Below, piece after piece: positions 11,171-24,223 of a stretch of 64,000 nt of DNA; position 1 is the stretch's first letter; each line of letters begins with the position of its first letter. The notes beneath the pieces are model-generated. The model was not told where the DNA came from and made no database searches. It worked only from the letters and a program-made list of their open reading frames with translations. The position numbers and the translations under genes were made by a program. The DNA comes from Plantago ovata (lineage: Eukaryota > Streptophyta > Magnoliopsida > Lamiales > Plantaginaceae), in the NCBI GenBank assembly GCA_028274465.1, contig CM051457.1, positions 29,361,313 to 29,425,312 on the forward strand, given 5' to 3'.

Positions 11171-13782
11171 ATGGATGGAAGCTCTTCAAAGACGTTAGCC
11201 AGAATGAGTGGAAGATGCACTTTTGGATCGAACGGATGCTACCCAAAGCATTGATTACCTGCCACAGTGTTAGCTGATTGTACGACAACTTTTTTTCGAT
11301 GGCTAATGTGATTGAAGATGCTACTTTCAGAGATAAATCACCACGCGCCACACCTCCCAACTTGACAACTCGTATTTGGGAACTGAAGTACCTGATGGGA
11401 ACATTAGGAGCGCGTTAAAATGGTGTGTCAGTGATAGTGGAGAGATTAATAGGAGTTTAGTTTATCTCTTGTCTTGCATTGAAGGTGACTTTTAGAGGCT
11501 CACAGCGCATCCTCAGTTCTCCATCATCAGATGAGAGTGTGTTTGATCTCAACTTTCGGAGCAGAAGATACTAGATGCCTATTTATTTATATGGAAGCAC
11601 TGCATTCCATCCCCTTCCATGTTCACCGAAGAATCAGTGATGGAACGTCTTGACCAAGCCATGAAAGATGATAGGATGCATAAGAAACAGTCAGTCATTG
11701 TGAAAAACTTCATCCATTTTATCAAGGTGTACGCAGATCAAGCAAGTTTGGAGGAGATATTGCCATGGGTTGATTACTTGCTTGACATGAAATGTGTTAC
11801 TTCATTCACTTAACATGAAAGGATCATCTTCTGACGTCATCGGAAGGGGTCTGGATGAAGCTATAGATTGTATGGTCTTGCATATTTTTTTTGCATTCAG
11901 ACTCACGTCCTCATGACTTCAATGGTGAACTTTTGGTGGGTTATATTGAGTGCATTCAAGAAAATTTGAGTTGGCTTCTAAACAAAGACTATCTTTCTGA
12001 ACAGCCAAACATCAAATCAAATCTAATATTCAGGATGTATTGAGGTTGGTGCTTTCTCTCGTCGGTGACATGACCAAATATGAGCTTGACCATTTGGGGT
12101 TGGAGCTTTCTCTTGTCAGCAACACACCCAACTATAAATATGACCAGGAGAAACTATATCTCAGTACTACATGAGGCAACTAGGATGCCTCATCTCATCT
12201 AATTCCCTTGCATTTGAATTTGATGGAGACAAGTTGATGCTTAGAATTACTGGTTGGCTCGCAGAAATTTGCAATGCTTTGTCTCTGCAACTACTTTCTG
12301 ACGGTTCCCTGAGTAATGAACTCTTGATTAGATATGCATACTACTTCTGCCACTATAAGTTTCTTTTTCCAATAAATGAGGGAATTTGTAGGCATCTAGA
12401 TTTGACGAGGACCTGGTCTCCACGGCACGTGTTGTCTTCTATAAGTGGTCAGAGTATCACATTGAGCGGGAGATACTACTCAATGGCAGAATAGAAATGG
12501 TTGATGTGTTAGAGGCCTGTTATCTATAATTTGCGCAACTTTAAACAATGATGTAGAGGGAAAGACACGAATAGAGATGAGTTCCGGCCTACCTGAGCTG
12601 CCCTTGAAGTATGAGCATGTCAAAGAACTCACAAGGACGATCTTTGTCAAAATCTTTATTTGTTCAAGACTACAGGCTCCAAAAACTGATCTACTGGGTT
12701 TTTTGAGTTTTTCCTTGAGAACTTGGAGGAGTTGAGAGTTCGTAATTTTGATTTGGTCGAGGATTGGAAGGATCAGTTGAAAACCATTCAGAAAACCTTG
12801 TTGTTTTCAGATCATTTCTCCTAAAGAACAGAGATAAAGCATCAGATGCTATAGTTCACGACATCTCTCTATCCGTATCAGAAATGCAACATACGATGCA
12901 GAATACATCATCATGCATTTGCTATTGGGGTTCATGTCTGGAGCAGATCATTTCTAATCTCTGATCTGGTAGATCAACTTAATCTAATTAAGAAAGAAGC
13001 TAAAATGCAGAATTTGTAATCGAGGGCTCAAGTGATGTCTTGACACACGAGCCAATTCCGACAACTAATCAGGAGAAGGATGATATTCCAGCTTCATCAC
13101 ATTTGTCTGTCCCACCAATTGATGCAGTTATCGGTTTCAAGGTGTGATGAAACTACTGATGGAACGTCTTTCTAGTGACATGAAGCAGCTGGATGTTATC
13201 TCAGTTGTAGGAATGCCTGGAATTGGCAAGACTACTCTTGCAAAGAAAGTTTACGAGGATCCTTACATACTTAACCATTTCAACTCCGTGCATGGTGTGT
13301 TGTGTCCCATGACTATGACAAGAAAGATTTATTGCTTCGCCTCTTAGGCACGGATGGTGAACCCGAAAAAAAGTTATGAAGAACTGGGTGTTGTGCTTCA
13401 CAAAAAGCTCATAGGGAGAAGGTACCTGATTATACTTGATGATATATGGGACATAGATGCATTCTATTGCCTCAAACGTTTCTTTCCAAAGTTGATGATG
13501 GAAGTCGGATAGTGTTGACAAGCCGAGCCATATTAACGGGACATGAGAGCAACCTATCAAACTCAATCTTTATCTGATGATGAATGTTTGAATTATTGAA
13601 AGAGAAGGTGTATCCTAAAGAAGAATTCCCGCCGGATTGCTTGAATTGGTAAGCGAATTGTTAAAAGTGTGGAGGATTACCGCTTGCAGTTGTCGAGGTG
13701 GCTGGATTACTTGCCAAGTCAAACAAGGATGAAGATGTATGGAAGGAAATTGCTGAAAGATGAGTATAGATAATGTCCCTTG
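11171..13782 (+). pseudogene. R1-like NLR locus A, 5' contig end (frameshifted)
   Basis: This aligns along its whole length with the N-terminal and NB-ARC halves of genes C and D: start ATGGATGGAAGC, then TTRIWELKYLMG-type text, the FTE-S-VMERLDQ segment near 11620, the R1 domain, the P-loop GMPGIGKTT at about 13210, kinase-2 LIILDDIWD near 13430 and GLPLAVV near 13680. It is broken by many one-base indels. From 11678 onward it is repeated at 13883 on the other side of the N gap. Indels differ between the two versions, and where one loses frame the other often keeps it (for example after the P-loop, where this copy keeps AAAGAAAGTTTAC). I take both as error-rich reads of one locus. True pseudogenisation cannot be excluded. 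Confidence 0.75.
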
Positions 13783-13882
13783 NNNNNNNNNNNNNNNNNN
13801 NNNNNNNNNNNNNNNNNNNNNNNNNNNNNNNNNNNNNNNNNNNNNNNNNNNNNNNNNNNNNNNNNNNNNNNNNNNNNNNNNN
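13783..13882. other. Assembly gap, 100 N
   Basis: This is exactly 100 N, the conventional placeholder for a gap of unknown size. Sequence to the right restarts at GCATAAGAAACAG, which corresponds to position 11678, i.e. 2105 bases before the end of the left contig. Confidence 0.99.
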
Positions 13883-16800
13883 GCATAAGAAACAGTCAGT
13901 CGTGTGAAAAACTTCATCCATTTTTCAAGAGTGTACGCAGATCAAGCAAGGTTTGGAGGAGATATTGCCATGGGTTGATTACTTGCTTGACCATGATGAT
14001 GGTTACTTCATTCACTATAACTGAAAGGATCATCTTCTGACGTCATCGGAAGGGGTCTGGATGAAGCTATAGATTGTATGGTCTTGCATATTTTGGTTTT
14101 GCATTCAGACTCACGGTTCCTCATGACTTCAATGGTGAACTTTTGGTGGGTTATATTGAGTGCATTCAAGAAAAATTTGAGTTGGCTTCTACACAAGACT
14201 ATCTTTCTGAACAGCCAAACATCAAATCATCATTATTCAGGATGTATGAGGTTGGTGCTTCTCTCGTCGGTGACAACCAAATATGCGCTTGACCATTTGG
14301 GGTTGGAGCTTTCTCTTGTCAGCAACCACCCCCAACTATAAATATGACCAGGAGAAACTATATCTTCAGTACTACATGATGGCAACTAGGATGCTCATCT
14401 CATCTAATTCCCTTGCATTTGAATTGATGGAGACAAGTTGATGCTTAGAATTTCTGGTTGGCTCGCAGAAATTTGCAATGCTTTGTCTCTGCAACTACTT
14501 TCTGACGGTTCCCTGAGTAATGAAACTCTGATTAGATATGCATACTACTTCCCACTATAGGTTTCTTTTTCCAATAAATGAGGGAATTTGTAGGCAATCT
14601 AGATTTGACGAGGACCTGGTTTCCACGGCACGTGTGTCTTCTATAAGTGGTCAGAGTATCACATTGAGCGGGAGATACTACTCAATGGCAGAATAGAAAT
14701 GGTTGATGTGTTTAGAGGCCTGTTATCTATAATTTGCGCAACTTTAAACAATGATGTAGAGGGAAAGACACGAAGAGATGAGTTCCGGCCTACCTGAGCT
14801 GCCCTTGAAGTATGAGCATGTCAAAGAACTCACAAGGACGATCTTTGTCAAATCTTTATTTTGTTCAAGACTACAGGCTCCAAAAACTGATCTACTGGGG
14901 TTTTTGAGTTTTTTCCTTGAGAACTTGGAGGAGTTGAGAGTTCGTAATTTTGATTTGGTCGAGGATGGGAAGGATCAGTTGAAAACCATTCAGGAAAAAC
15001 CTTGTTGTTTTTCAGATCATTTTCCTAAAGAAACAGATAAAAGCATCAGATGCTATAGTTCACGACATCTCTCTATCCGTATCAGAAATGCAACATACGA
15101 TGCAGAATACATCATCAATGCATTTGCTATTGGGGCTTTTCATGTCTGGAGCAGATCATTTCTAATCTCTGATCTGGTAGATCAACTTAATCTAATTAAG
15201 AAAGAAGCTAAAATTGCAGAATTGTAATCGAGGGCTCAAGTGATGTCTTGACACACGAGCCAATTCCGACAACTAATCAGGAGAAGGATGATATTCCAGC
15301 TTCATCACATTTGTCTGTCCCACCAATTGATGCAGTTATCGGTTTCAAGGTTGTGATGAAACTACTGATGGAACGTCTTGCTAGTGACATGAAGCAGCTG
15401 GATGTTATCTCAGTTGTAGGAATGCCTGGAATTGGCAAGACTACTCTTGCAAAGAAGTTTACAAGGATCCTTACATACTTAACCACTTTCAACTCCGTGC
15501 ATGGTGTGTTGTGTCCCATGACTATGACAAGAAAGACTTATTGCTTCGCCTCTTAGGCACGGATGGGAACCCGAAAAAAAGTTATGAAGAACTGGGTGTT
15601 GTGCTTCACAAAAAGCTCATAGGGAGAAGGTACCTGATTATACTTGATGATATATGGGACATAGATGCATTCTATTGCCTCAAACGTTTCTTTCCAAATG
15701 TTGATGATGGAAGTCGGATAGTGTTGACAAGCCGAGCCATATTAACGGGACATGAGAGCAACCCTATCAAACTCAATCTTTATCTGATGATGAATGTTTG
15801 AATATATTGAAAGAGAAGGTGTATCCTAAAGAAGAATTCCCCGCCGGATTGCTTGGAATTGGTAAGAGAATTGTTAAAAAGTGTGGAGGATTACCGCTTG
15901 CAGTTGTCGTGGTGGCTGGATTACTTGCCAAGTCAAACAAGGATGAAGATGTATGGAAGGAAATTGCTGAAAGATTGAGTATATATAATGTCCCTGATGA
16001 TTCTGAAGGACAGCGGATGAGAGCAGTGGATCTGAGCTATGAGCTTTTACCTGATCACTTGAAACCATTGTTTCTTTATGTTGGAGCATTTCCAGAGGAC
16101 AATAGCATTTCTACAAAGGATTTAAAATGGTTATGGATTTCGGAGGGGTTCATAAGGAAAAGTGAAAAGAGGGCCAAGAGGATCAAGCTGAAACATACCT
16201 TATGGAGCTAATAGATAGAAACCTTCTCATGGTCGGCGAAAGAAAGTCTGATGGATTGGTGAAAACTTGTCGTATCCATGATTTGATGCGCGATATGGCT
16301 TTGTCAAAAGCTAAGGAAGAGGATTTTTTGCAGCGTGTCAGCAATTATGAACTTTTACCGGAGCATGTAATATTTGACAGACGAGTGTTTGGGTACAATT
16401 TTGAAAGAACTGCAGGCCCTGTAGCTGCAGAAGAAGCTCTTCAACATCGACAGATTACATATAATGACCTCTCAAGGCTTTCAATTCCTAGCTGTCTCAA
16501 GTCTGTCTTGTTCTTCCATTGGTGGGGCCGGGAACAAATTGAATCAATCTTTGAAAACCATAAGATGTTAAGGATCTTCCATATGGATAATGATGACGAA
16601 TTAGAGTTCAGTACTGGTGTTACTTTACCAGTTCATTTGAGGTACATTTCATGTCATATGAACTCCAGAATCCCACCTTCAATATTCAGCCTGTGGGACT
16701 TAGAGATCTTAAACATCTGGGTGACGAGTGGCAGGGGTGATATAATTAGAGTGCCAAGTGAAGTATGGAAAATGACCAAATTGAGACACCTGCATGTATC

Positions 16801-17521
16801 CTGGGCATGTGGTTTTATCTTTAGTGAGGCAGCTGAGGACTGTTGTGGCAAGTTGGAGAATCTAGTAACACTTTCAACACCTTTATTAAATGGATCAAGA
16901 GATACAGAGCTTATTGGAAGATTCCCAAATCTTCTCAAATTGAAGTGCTTCCTTCATAATGAGGGAAGAAAAGGCATATTTGAGTGGCCTAAATTGGAGT
17001 CCCTTCGTCAACTCCAATCACTGAAGCTGCTGTACCGGTATGATGAAGATCCATTTATAGACCCCCAAATCATCAGTCTTCCAACAACCTTGAAAAAGCT
17101 GTCACTGAAACATGTTGGGTTGGAATGGAAAGATATATCAATCGTCCAGCAGCTGCTACCAAACCTAGAGATTCTCAAATTACAATATGATTCTGTTATT
17201 GATGAATTGTGGGATACGGAGGATGGAGTATTTCCCAAACTCAAGTTTCTTAAATTGGCGAGTTTGAACATAAAAGGATGGGTTGCTTCTGCTGATAATT
17301 TCCCATGCCTTGAGAACCTGGTTTTAGACAATTGCAAGGACCTTGAGGAAATCCCTTGGAGCTTCGGTGACATTTCTTCCTTGGAGAAGATTGAGTTGTC
17401 TTGGTGCAGCCAGAGTGCTTCAGAATCAGCAAAGCGACTTGAACAAGAACAAGTTGAAGAATTCGGGAATAATTTGCTCAAGGTTTATGTCCATAATCCT
17501 TGCTCTCCCTCAGAAAGGTAA
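13883..17521 (+). pseudogene. R1-like NLR locus A, 3' contig (NB-ARC and LRR)
   Basis: This is the continuation of locus A after the gap. The first 2.1 kb repeats 11678-13782 with different small indels. From 15798 the reading improves: 15798-16211 gives GLPLAVVVVAGLLAK, RNBS-D FLYVGAFPED and FIRKS. A missing base near 16170 shifts frame, and 16202-17521 then gives 439 codons with the MHD-equivalent RIHDLMRDMA and about ten LRRs ending SPSER. A donor GT at 17518 and an acceptor ending at 17699 mark the same 3' intron as in D, but splicing here gives an immediate TGA, so the protein end is unchanged. Few errors would have to be corrected for a complete NLR, so this may be a working gene in the plant. 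Confidence 0.78.
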
Positions 17522-19280
17522 TTGAACTACTTCTCATGGAACTTATGTTTGCTAAATATGCTTATGGAGAGCTGTGTGTCTGCAATCAATTATTTTTACT
17601 ACGTTTTTTGAAAATATATATACTTATTAGTATATTATTCAATTGCATTGTTGGTTTTATAACAGTTGTTCTTTTATTTTTCTTGTGCTGTTTATACAGG
17701 TGATGATGATGAGGAACCCAGCGAAGAATACTCACATAGCAAATCAATTGAGACAACAGTTTGATATGCTGCAGGTATGGAGAGGCTGTTGCGGACCAAA
17801 TTATTAACCTGGGCTTTCGATCCTATGATCAAACTATATATATGAGTATAGTATTCCATACGTATAAATATTACTAGGAAATCAAATCAAATTATATTAC
17901 AGGTAAATCAAAAATTCTTTCCAAGGTAGCTTAGATTAGTCTAAATAATTTACTCAGGCAAATTCAGAACTAATTCAAATTGGACTCTTATGTTTGCTGT
18001 ATATTGACCCTAATCCTACTGTGAAATTAACCATTTGGCTCTCCCATTGTGGTTGAACCTAACTTGCAAAAAGGAAATAAAGAAAGAAAGGGAGAAAAAA
18101 AAGGAACCTGCATGTGTGAAGACTTGTGATATTGTTTTGTGTAACATCTAAGTGATACACTGATACTCACCTGTTTCTTGCATAATATACTGAACCGGGT
18201 TGTACAGGCATAAGGGAAATCTGGGGCTCACCTGCAATTTGGAGAATACCAATAAAGATAGACTCACGAATCAAGATGCATCAGTTCATGTGTGTTTTTT
18301 TTTTTTTTTTTGAACTAAATCAGTTCATGTGTTTGATGAGTAATGCGTACCTGAGTACGTAGGATCTTTGAAGTTTGGGTGTGTTTTAATGATGTAAGGA
18401 ACAGATGGTTAACTGTGTGCCATATACTTTATGGTTCACTCGAAACAAGTGAAGATTTTCTGAAAGATTACCATTGCTTATATATACTGTGTAAAATACA
18501 GAGCAAACTCTGTACTATACAGAAGAACTAGGGTTTCCTACAGATAGATAAATTAGAAGTGAAACATGAAATGAAATCAAATTGTAAGAGGTAAAATATT
18601 CTTCGTTCTGTACAATATAAAAGCCCTAACACGATTAGGTGCTCCCCATCCTGATTCTTCTCAATTTGGCAACGCCATCGGCAAACTTAATGCAATGTTT
18701 TGGAGAAGAAGATTTCTGCAGATTCTGTTATTTGCTGTGGTATATTGCACTTTGGCACTTGTTCTTTTTGTTTCTTTATCTTCTGGTCCTTGTAGTTTTA
18801 GTCAATTTAAAAGTGAATGCATGTTCTGATATCAAATGTAATGATTCATAACTATACTTTTAGAAAAATTGTTTTCCAGTTGGTTGATTTCATCCTACAG
18901 AATATTCTTTTAGACTTTAGTACTATTTTTCTTATGAAAACTTATAAATATATCATGTAAAATAAAAATTAAGGGTATGTTTTGTCTCCTTAAAAGTCAC
19001 CCTCACAATTTTGTTCTTTTCCAAAAAGGCCACTACATACCATAAAAGAATAACTTTTTTATGATCACCAGTTCTTAACTGATGTGGACTTCCTTTTAAC
19101 ATCCGCTCATATACAAGAAGATTGAAATTCAAGGGGGAAGGTGGTTTCGATCAGAAAACCTGATTCGATGGTTCCGGTTCTTAAACAGAAGCTGCCAATC
19201 CAGTTCGGGTTCGGTTTCAATTTGCTTGGGGGTTTTGGTCTACAAGGGCCAGGGTAGCTAATAGCTATGGGTCTTTTATC
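17522..19280. other. 3' flank of locus A and intergenic
   Basis: The segment 17700-17740 (GATGATGATGATGAGGAACCCAGCGAAGAA) is the counterpart of the short acidic last exon of C and D. Beyond it I see no gene. A T-rich tract at 18296-18312 and short AT-rich stretches are the only features. Confidence 0.5.
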
Positions 19281-21410
19281 TTTAATACTCTCACCTACCC
19301 TGCAGCATGATGACTATTGAGTGGTCATAAGTCATAGAAGAATAATTGATGAGACATGAACAGTTGACTCTTGTTGACTTGAGTAGTAATTCCAAAAAAA
19401 TCAGATCTCATTCTATCATTTGTGTTCATCAAAGAAGAAAAAATCATCTGATCATTGCAACAGACTATGAAAACCAATGGTAATTGATCAGGTAATTGTA
19501 ATACCAACTTCCCAGATTTTTGTGTTTTCATCTTCCTTGTTCCTGCTCAGCGAGATTTACTTTGATTCGTTTACACTTTGAATCAGGTAGCAATCATGTG
19601 AAAAGGTGGGTGCTCTTCTCTGGATTCGTTTCTTGCTTAACTCGCCCAGCTTAATTTTTCAGCCTAGCAGGTAAGGTTCAAAGTCCTTCTTCTAGATTTT
19701 CTTTATTTCTATGTTAGCTTGCTAAATGTTGGTGATTTTAGTGTCATCAATTCATTTTAGTAGTAATCAATTCATTTTAGTAGTAACGTGATTTGCTAGA
19801 GATAGAGACTGATGCGATCTCTCGTTGAGTATCGGAACAAGTTCGGGTAGTGCGGAGTGCACGCTTGTTGAGCTACGAAGCAGGGGTTGCGTCCCCTTGC
19901 GGGGTCGAGGGGCAGAGCCCCTCGCGGGGTTGGAAGGGGCGGAGCCCCTGTACGGGGTTGCAAGGGGCGGAGCCCCTGGCTGGGGTCGGCGGGCGGGGTG
20001 CGGGGCAGTGCCCCGAGCTTTTTGGATATATGCACCCCTTCGTCAACAAACATGTTTGTTGTGAACAGATGCGCCCCTTCGTTCTTCGTTCATACCTCTT
20101 CGTTTTGTACTTCTATATATTGAAGGAATTGTACTCCTGAACAGACACAACGAAAACTCTTACATCCTCTCTACTTTCTGATCGAAATTCATATTGCCTG
20201 AATTAAATTGTCTTCTTGGATTATCCCGGCAAGGAATTCGTGAAACTCAGGCAACAAGTTAGGGTCGAATTATCTTGTTTGGAAAGTGACTACACGATCC
20301 ATTGATCCATTCCATTGAAGTTTTCCAAGATTATCACAACCGTCATATTTTACTAAACACATTTCTAATATGCTATATATATTGAGCTGAACTTGTATAA
20401 AGATTTTATTCTCAAAACCAGCATTAATGCAATTTACTTGGCCCATGCTTTGGTATGTATGTTTCCCGGATTTTGTAGAATAATAATAAGAATTCATCCG
20501 ATTTTAGAGCCCCAAGTTGTTTTTCTTTTAACGGATTCTGTCTGCAGAAACCTCACTGTGGTATGCTCTAATTCATTTCCCCTGTTTTTTTCTTCGGTTT
20601 GTGGCTTTAAAAAATTACCATTTGTTCTTTTCTGGATTTTAGTACCAAGTTATCCGTGATTCCATCATATCCATTTTCTATGCCTTTATGTGTTTTCGTG
20701 TTTTTTGTTTTCTCTTTTGCAAAGACTGTGCCAGCCAATTAGCTGAACTTGTATAAGAGCAATTAACTAACTTGAGGTATGGTATGGTTTGGCATGTATG
20801 TTTCCTCGATTTTGTGGGATACTAATAAGAACTCGTTCATCTAATTTTATTTTAGAGCTAAACCCCAGTTACATTGTTTTTCTTCTATGGAATTTTGCTG
20901 CAGAAACCCCAATCTCACCAAATCCATTTCCCTGGTTTTGGTGGGTAGCTTTATAAACTTACCCTTTGTTCAACAGTACATTAATTATGATTGCCTTCCC
21001 AGAAAGTGAACTACTAGTAGTAAATAATTACATCAACCCAAACAGATATTCATTAAGACTAAGATAGCGCAAGAGAGGTCTTCCAACCTAAGTAATGATT
21101 TTTACTCATTAAGTAGTTCGGATCTGATATGTGGTACAGTACATCATAGATTCGTAGTACAAATGTACAATGTCTTTTGAATTACTTAGAAATTTAGATT
21201 CCCAGTAACAAATGGATTCTTTTTCAACTAATAAGTAGAAAATGATTATGAAACGGAATTTATTTACCTTGTTTATTTTTCCTGCAACACTTACGAGTCA
21301 GAACCTTGTTTCAGTACCCAAAACTTGATTAATTTACTAAATTGACCAGGTTCCATCAATTGACTAGTGCATTGTTAAGGCATGTAATGGAACTTTTTGA
21401 CAGGTGAAAA
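19281..21410 (+). other. 5' leader region of R1-like fragment B
   Basis: This matches the leader of gene D (49996-51523) almost base for base in blocks: CTCACCTACCCTGCAGCATG at 19290 and at 50010, the donor ATCAG|GTAATT near 19491, the acceptor GAATCAG|GTAGC near 19587 and the donor CTAGCAG|GTAAGG. It ends at TTTTTGACAG|GTGAAA-ATGG (21411). The implied structure is two small non-coding exons and a long intron before the start codon. A 626-base solo LTR sits in that long intron. Confidence 0.6.
19727..20352 (+). mobile_element. Solo LTR-like insertion with GC-rich hairpin repeats
   Basis: Compared with the homologous leader at 50450, B carries 626 extra bases flanked by CTAAA on both sides (19722-19726 and 20353-20357), a 5-base target duplication. 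The insert begins TGTTGGTGATTTTAG, a common plant Copia LTR start, and ends TTTTA, so the 3' terminus is not canonical. At about 19886-20015 it contains three or four tandem units with the palindrome GGGGCGGAGCCCC. No internal coding region is present, consistent with a solo LTR. Confidence 0.65.
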
Positions 21411-22350
21411 TGGATCCAAGCGATTCAATTAGGCCAGACAAAATTAGTGGGAAGATACACCTTTTGCAGGGAAGAGATTATATACCCAAAGCATTGATAG
21501 CCTGCGGCAAGTGTTGATTGATGTATACAATAACTTTATTTCAATGGCTAATGTCATCGAACATGCTGCTTCCAGATATCAAATCTTTTGGATATTTCCA
21601 ATATTTCCAGATACTACACAAACTTCTCTCAACCAGCTGGCCATTCGTATTTGGAAGCTAAAGTACCTAATGGGATTCATTAGGAGCGCGCTAAAATGGT
21701 GTGTCAGTGACACTGGAGAGATTAACAGGAGTTTAGTTGATCTCTTGACTTCCATTGAAGCTGACTTTATGGAGGCCTCACAGCTTCTCCTCGCTACTCT
21801 ACCAGGTGAGAGAGTGTGTTAGGTGAATATCATGGAGATGAGGGTTTTGACCTCAACTTTTCGGAGCAGAAGATTCTAGATGCATATTTATTTATATAGA
21901 AGCATTGTGTTCCGTCCGCTTCCATGTTCACCGAGGAATTAGTAATGGAACGTCTGGACCAAGCAATGGAACATGATAGGAAGCACAAGAAACAGGCTGT
22001 TGTTATGAAAAAGTTCATCCATTTTATCACGGAGTCCACAGGTGAAGAAAGTTTGCAGGGTATATTACCTTGGGTATTTACTTACTTGACATAATGATGT
22101 GCTACTTCTTCCATTCTAACATGAAAGAATCATGTTTCGACATTACAAGCTGTTTTGATGAAGCTATAGATTGTATTTTCTTGCATATTTTGGTTCGGCA
22201 TCCAGAACCCTTAAGTGGTGAACTTCTTGTGGCCTATGTGGAGTGCATACAAGAAAATTTGATTTAGCTTCTAAAAAATGAATACTTTTATCTTTCTGAA
22301 CAGCTAAAGCAACAAATCATGATTGTTCGTGATGTATTGAGGAACGTGAT
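21411..22350 (+). pseudogene. R1-like NLR fragment B, 5' end only
   Basis: It starts ATGGATCCAAGCGATTCAATTAGG and follows genes C and D through the N-terminal R1 domain: IEHAASRYQIFWIFP, WKLKYLMGFIRSALKWCVSD, then LDQAMEHDRKHKKQ. Frame is lost near 21475, 21800, 21895 and 22080 by small indels. Homology stops near GATGTATTGAGGAACGTG (22350), which corresponds to about codon 315 of C. The NB-ARC and LRR parts are absent, and the Gypsy remnant follows directly. It is almost certainly non-functional. Confidence 0.85.
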
Positions 22351-23167
22351 GGAGCCCAAAAGAGATAGAACTAGAAAAGGATGGAGAATTGCAGAAAAAC
22401 AATAAATCCAGTACGATCACGTACCAGCCAAGAAAATTATTAAAGAGTAATCTACCTACGTAAGAAATTACTAAAGAGTAAATTACCTCAAGATCCCGCT
22501 AACGAGCGAAAAGCTAAAAAGCTCCAGAGTTATGACTCAAATTCAATATTCAACTATGAAAAAGAATGAAAGTAGAACAATGCTTAAATAGTAAAGATAC
22601 GACTTGTTGACCAGGTTCTGCTATCTATATATAGATAAGACAGTATCAGGTAAGATTCTGGTAAATTTATCCTAGAATCCTTTCCTAACCTTTTATTACC
22701 CAACAATTTAACTGACTCTAACTAGGTATGTAAAATAAAAAGGTAAACAATTAACTAATCCCTTCCCCAAGCCAACCGACCGCCGCCCCTCACCCGGCCC
22801 AAGTTGCCCATGCGGCCCCTCTTCGGCCCAAACACCGGTCCAATATCGCAAGGTTCCATCATCACCGCCTACTCAAACGAACCTTGTCCTCAAGGTTCTC
22901 ACCCCTCTTGCGAACAACCCCTCACGATGACCTTGTTCCCTTGCCTGAATGTCGTTCCATAGTTCCTTGTGCCGTAACAGACGGTTCCCAACCTTTGTCA
23001 ACAGGTCCATTAGCGTGTTCCTCGTAAGCTCGAACCAGCTCCTCAACCTCAGGTATCATAGCAGCTTCGCGACCCACTTTGAGCTTCATATAAGGTTCGA
23101 AAACACTCTCGAGGTACAGGAAGTTCGAGGTAGCAGGTCCAGGCACCGCACCACTATTGCAGGAGAT

Positions 23168-23662
23168 TCAGAAGCTAGCTCTCCCACCACTATTGCACAA
23201 CTCCTTTTTCTCGCTTTCACCCTGCCGCGTAAGACCACTCCCAGCATACCCCAAAGCTCGAATGCGACATAGACGCTTCTCGCAAACCAAAGACATTGTT
23301 CGCTCTGAAAAGTGAAAGATCAGTGGTCCTACCGAACGAAGCCAAGGCATCCCTAGCGTGATGTCCTCTTGTTCCCCCTTCATAACATGCACGATGAGCT
23401 CAAAGTTGACATGTTGGATCATTAGGTTGACTCCTTCATACTTCGGTCCAATCTTCGTTGTGTCACCTTCCGTAGTCCTGACCCTTAATCTCACCGTGTC
23501 CTGTCCGTTTGGCCATCCTAACTGTCCCACGATGTCTGATGATACAAAATTCAGACTTGCACCAGAATCAATGAGACCTGAGACCATTGTTCCACCAATC
23601 ATTCCCATGAAAGTCATGGGTTCAGATGCTAACCTCTCAAACCTCCTAAGCGTCGACCTCAC
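23168..23662 (-). pseudogene. Second retropepsin-like domain of the Gypsy remnant
   Basis: This is a 164-codon open stretch. The active-site motif GLIDSGASLNFVS lies near 23548-23580, followed by ITLGMPWLRSVGPLIFHF, the conserved hydrophobic-Gly and flap-region order of retroviral-type aspartic proteases (RVP_2 family). It follows the first protease domain in the same direction. Confidence 0.75.
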
Positions 23663-23730
23663 CCTAGGTCCTTCCTCACAATGCCTTCAACATCCCACGA
23701 CCAAGCTATCTTTGGATGGTTGTTCTTCTT

Positions 23731-24223
23731 TCAGCACTCTTTTGTCAAACCCCAAGCACGGGATGTTGCAAAGATCACCCCAACCTGAATGCTCTTGGCA
23801 TTCCCATCCATAACCACCGAACTGTGGCTTGCCAACCAAGGTACTCCTAGCACTACGTGCTCCTCTGTTTGAAAGTCGGAAAGCTCATACAAATTCACAT
23901 GCATGATACTGCTTACCATGTATTACTAACTTGACTGCATCGAACCTCCAACGACTTGCAAGCGACTGCCCACTAGCCGTAATAACAGTAACACTGACTG
24001 GTTGTCCAGCGCATGGCCATCCATATCTGCGAACATAAGCTGTTGTGATGAAGTTCTGTGAAGTCCCACTATCGACTAGCACACACACAGGTCGCCGACG
24101 GAAGCCTAGATGACCAGGTAGTCTAAAAGCATCGGGGTCACCCCTACTCCCATGTAACGAAGAGTCGCCTTGCTTCGTTACCCTTCCTAGATGATGATTC
24201 CTTCGTTCCTTTTGTGGTGCCAT
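23731..24223 (-). pseudogene. First retropepsin-like domain of the Gypsy remnant
   Basis: Two overlapping frames (24223-23885 and 23919-23731) combine into one domain. The catalytic motif VCVLVDSGTSQNF is near 24050-24085 and the second motif VVLGVPWLASHS near 23815-23850. A small indel around 23900 shifts the frame. Its closest match in the window is the neighbouring 23168-23662 domain, from which it is clearly diverged. Confidence 0.72.

Noticed and set aside
13780-14040. ORFs spanning the N gap
   Set aside because: They are created by undetermined bases and have no meaning.
19796-20140. Overlapping GC-rich ORFs on both strands
   Set aside because: They arise from GGGGCGGAGCCCC tandem repeats inside a solo LTR and have no protein character.
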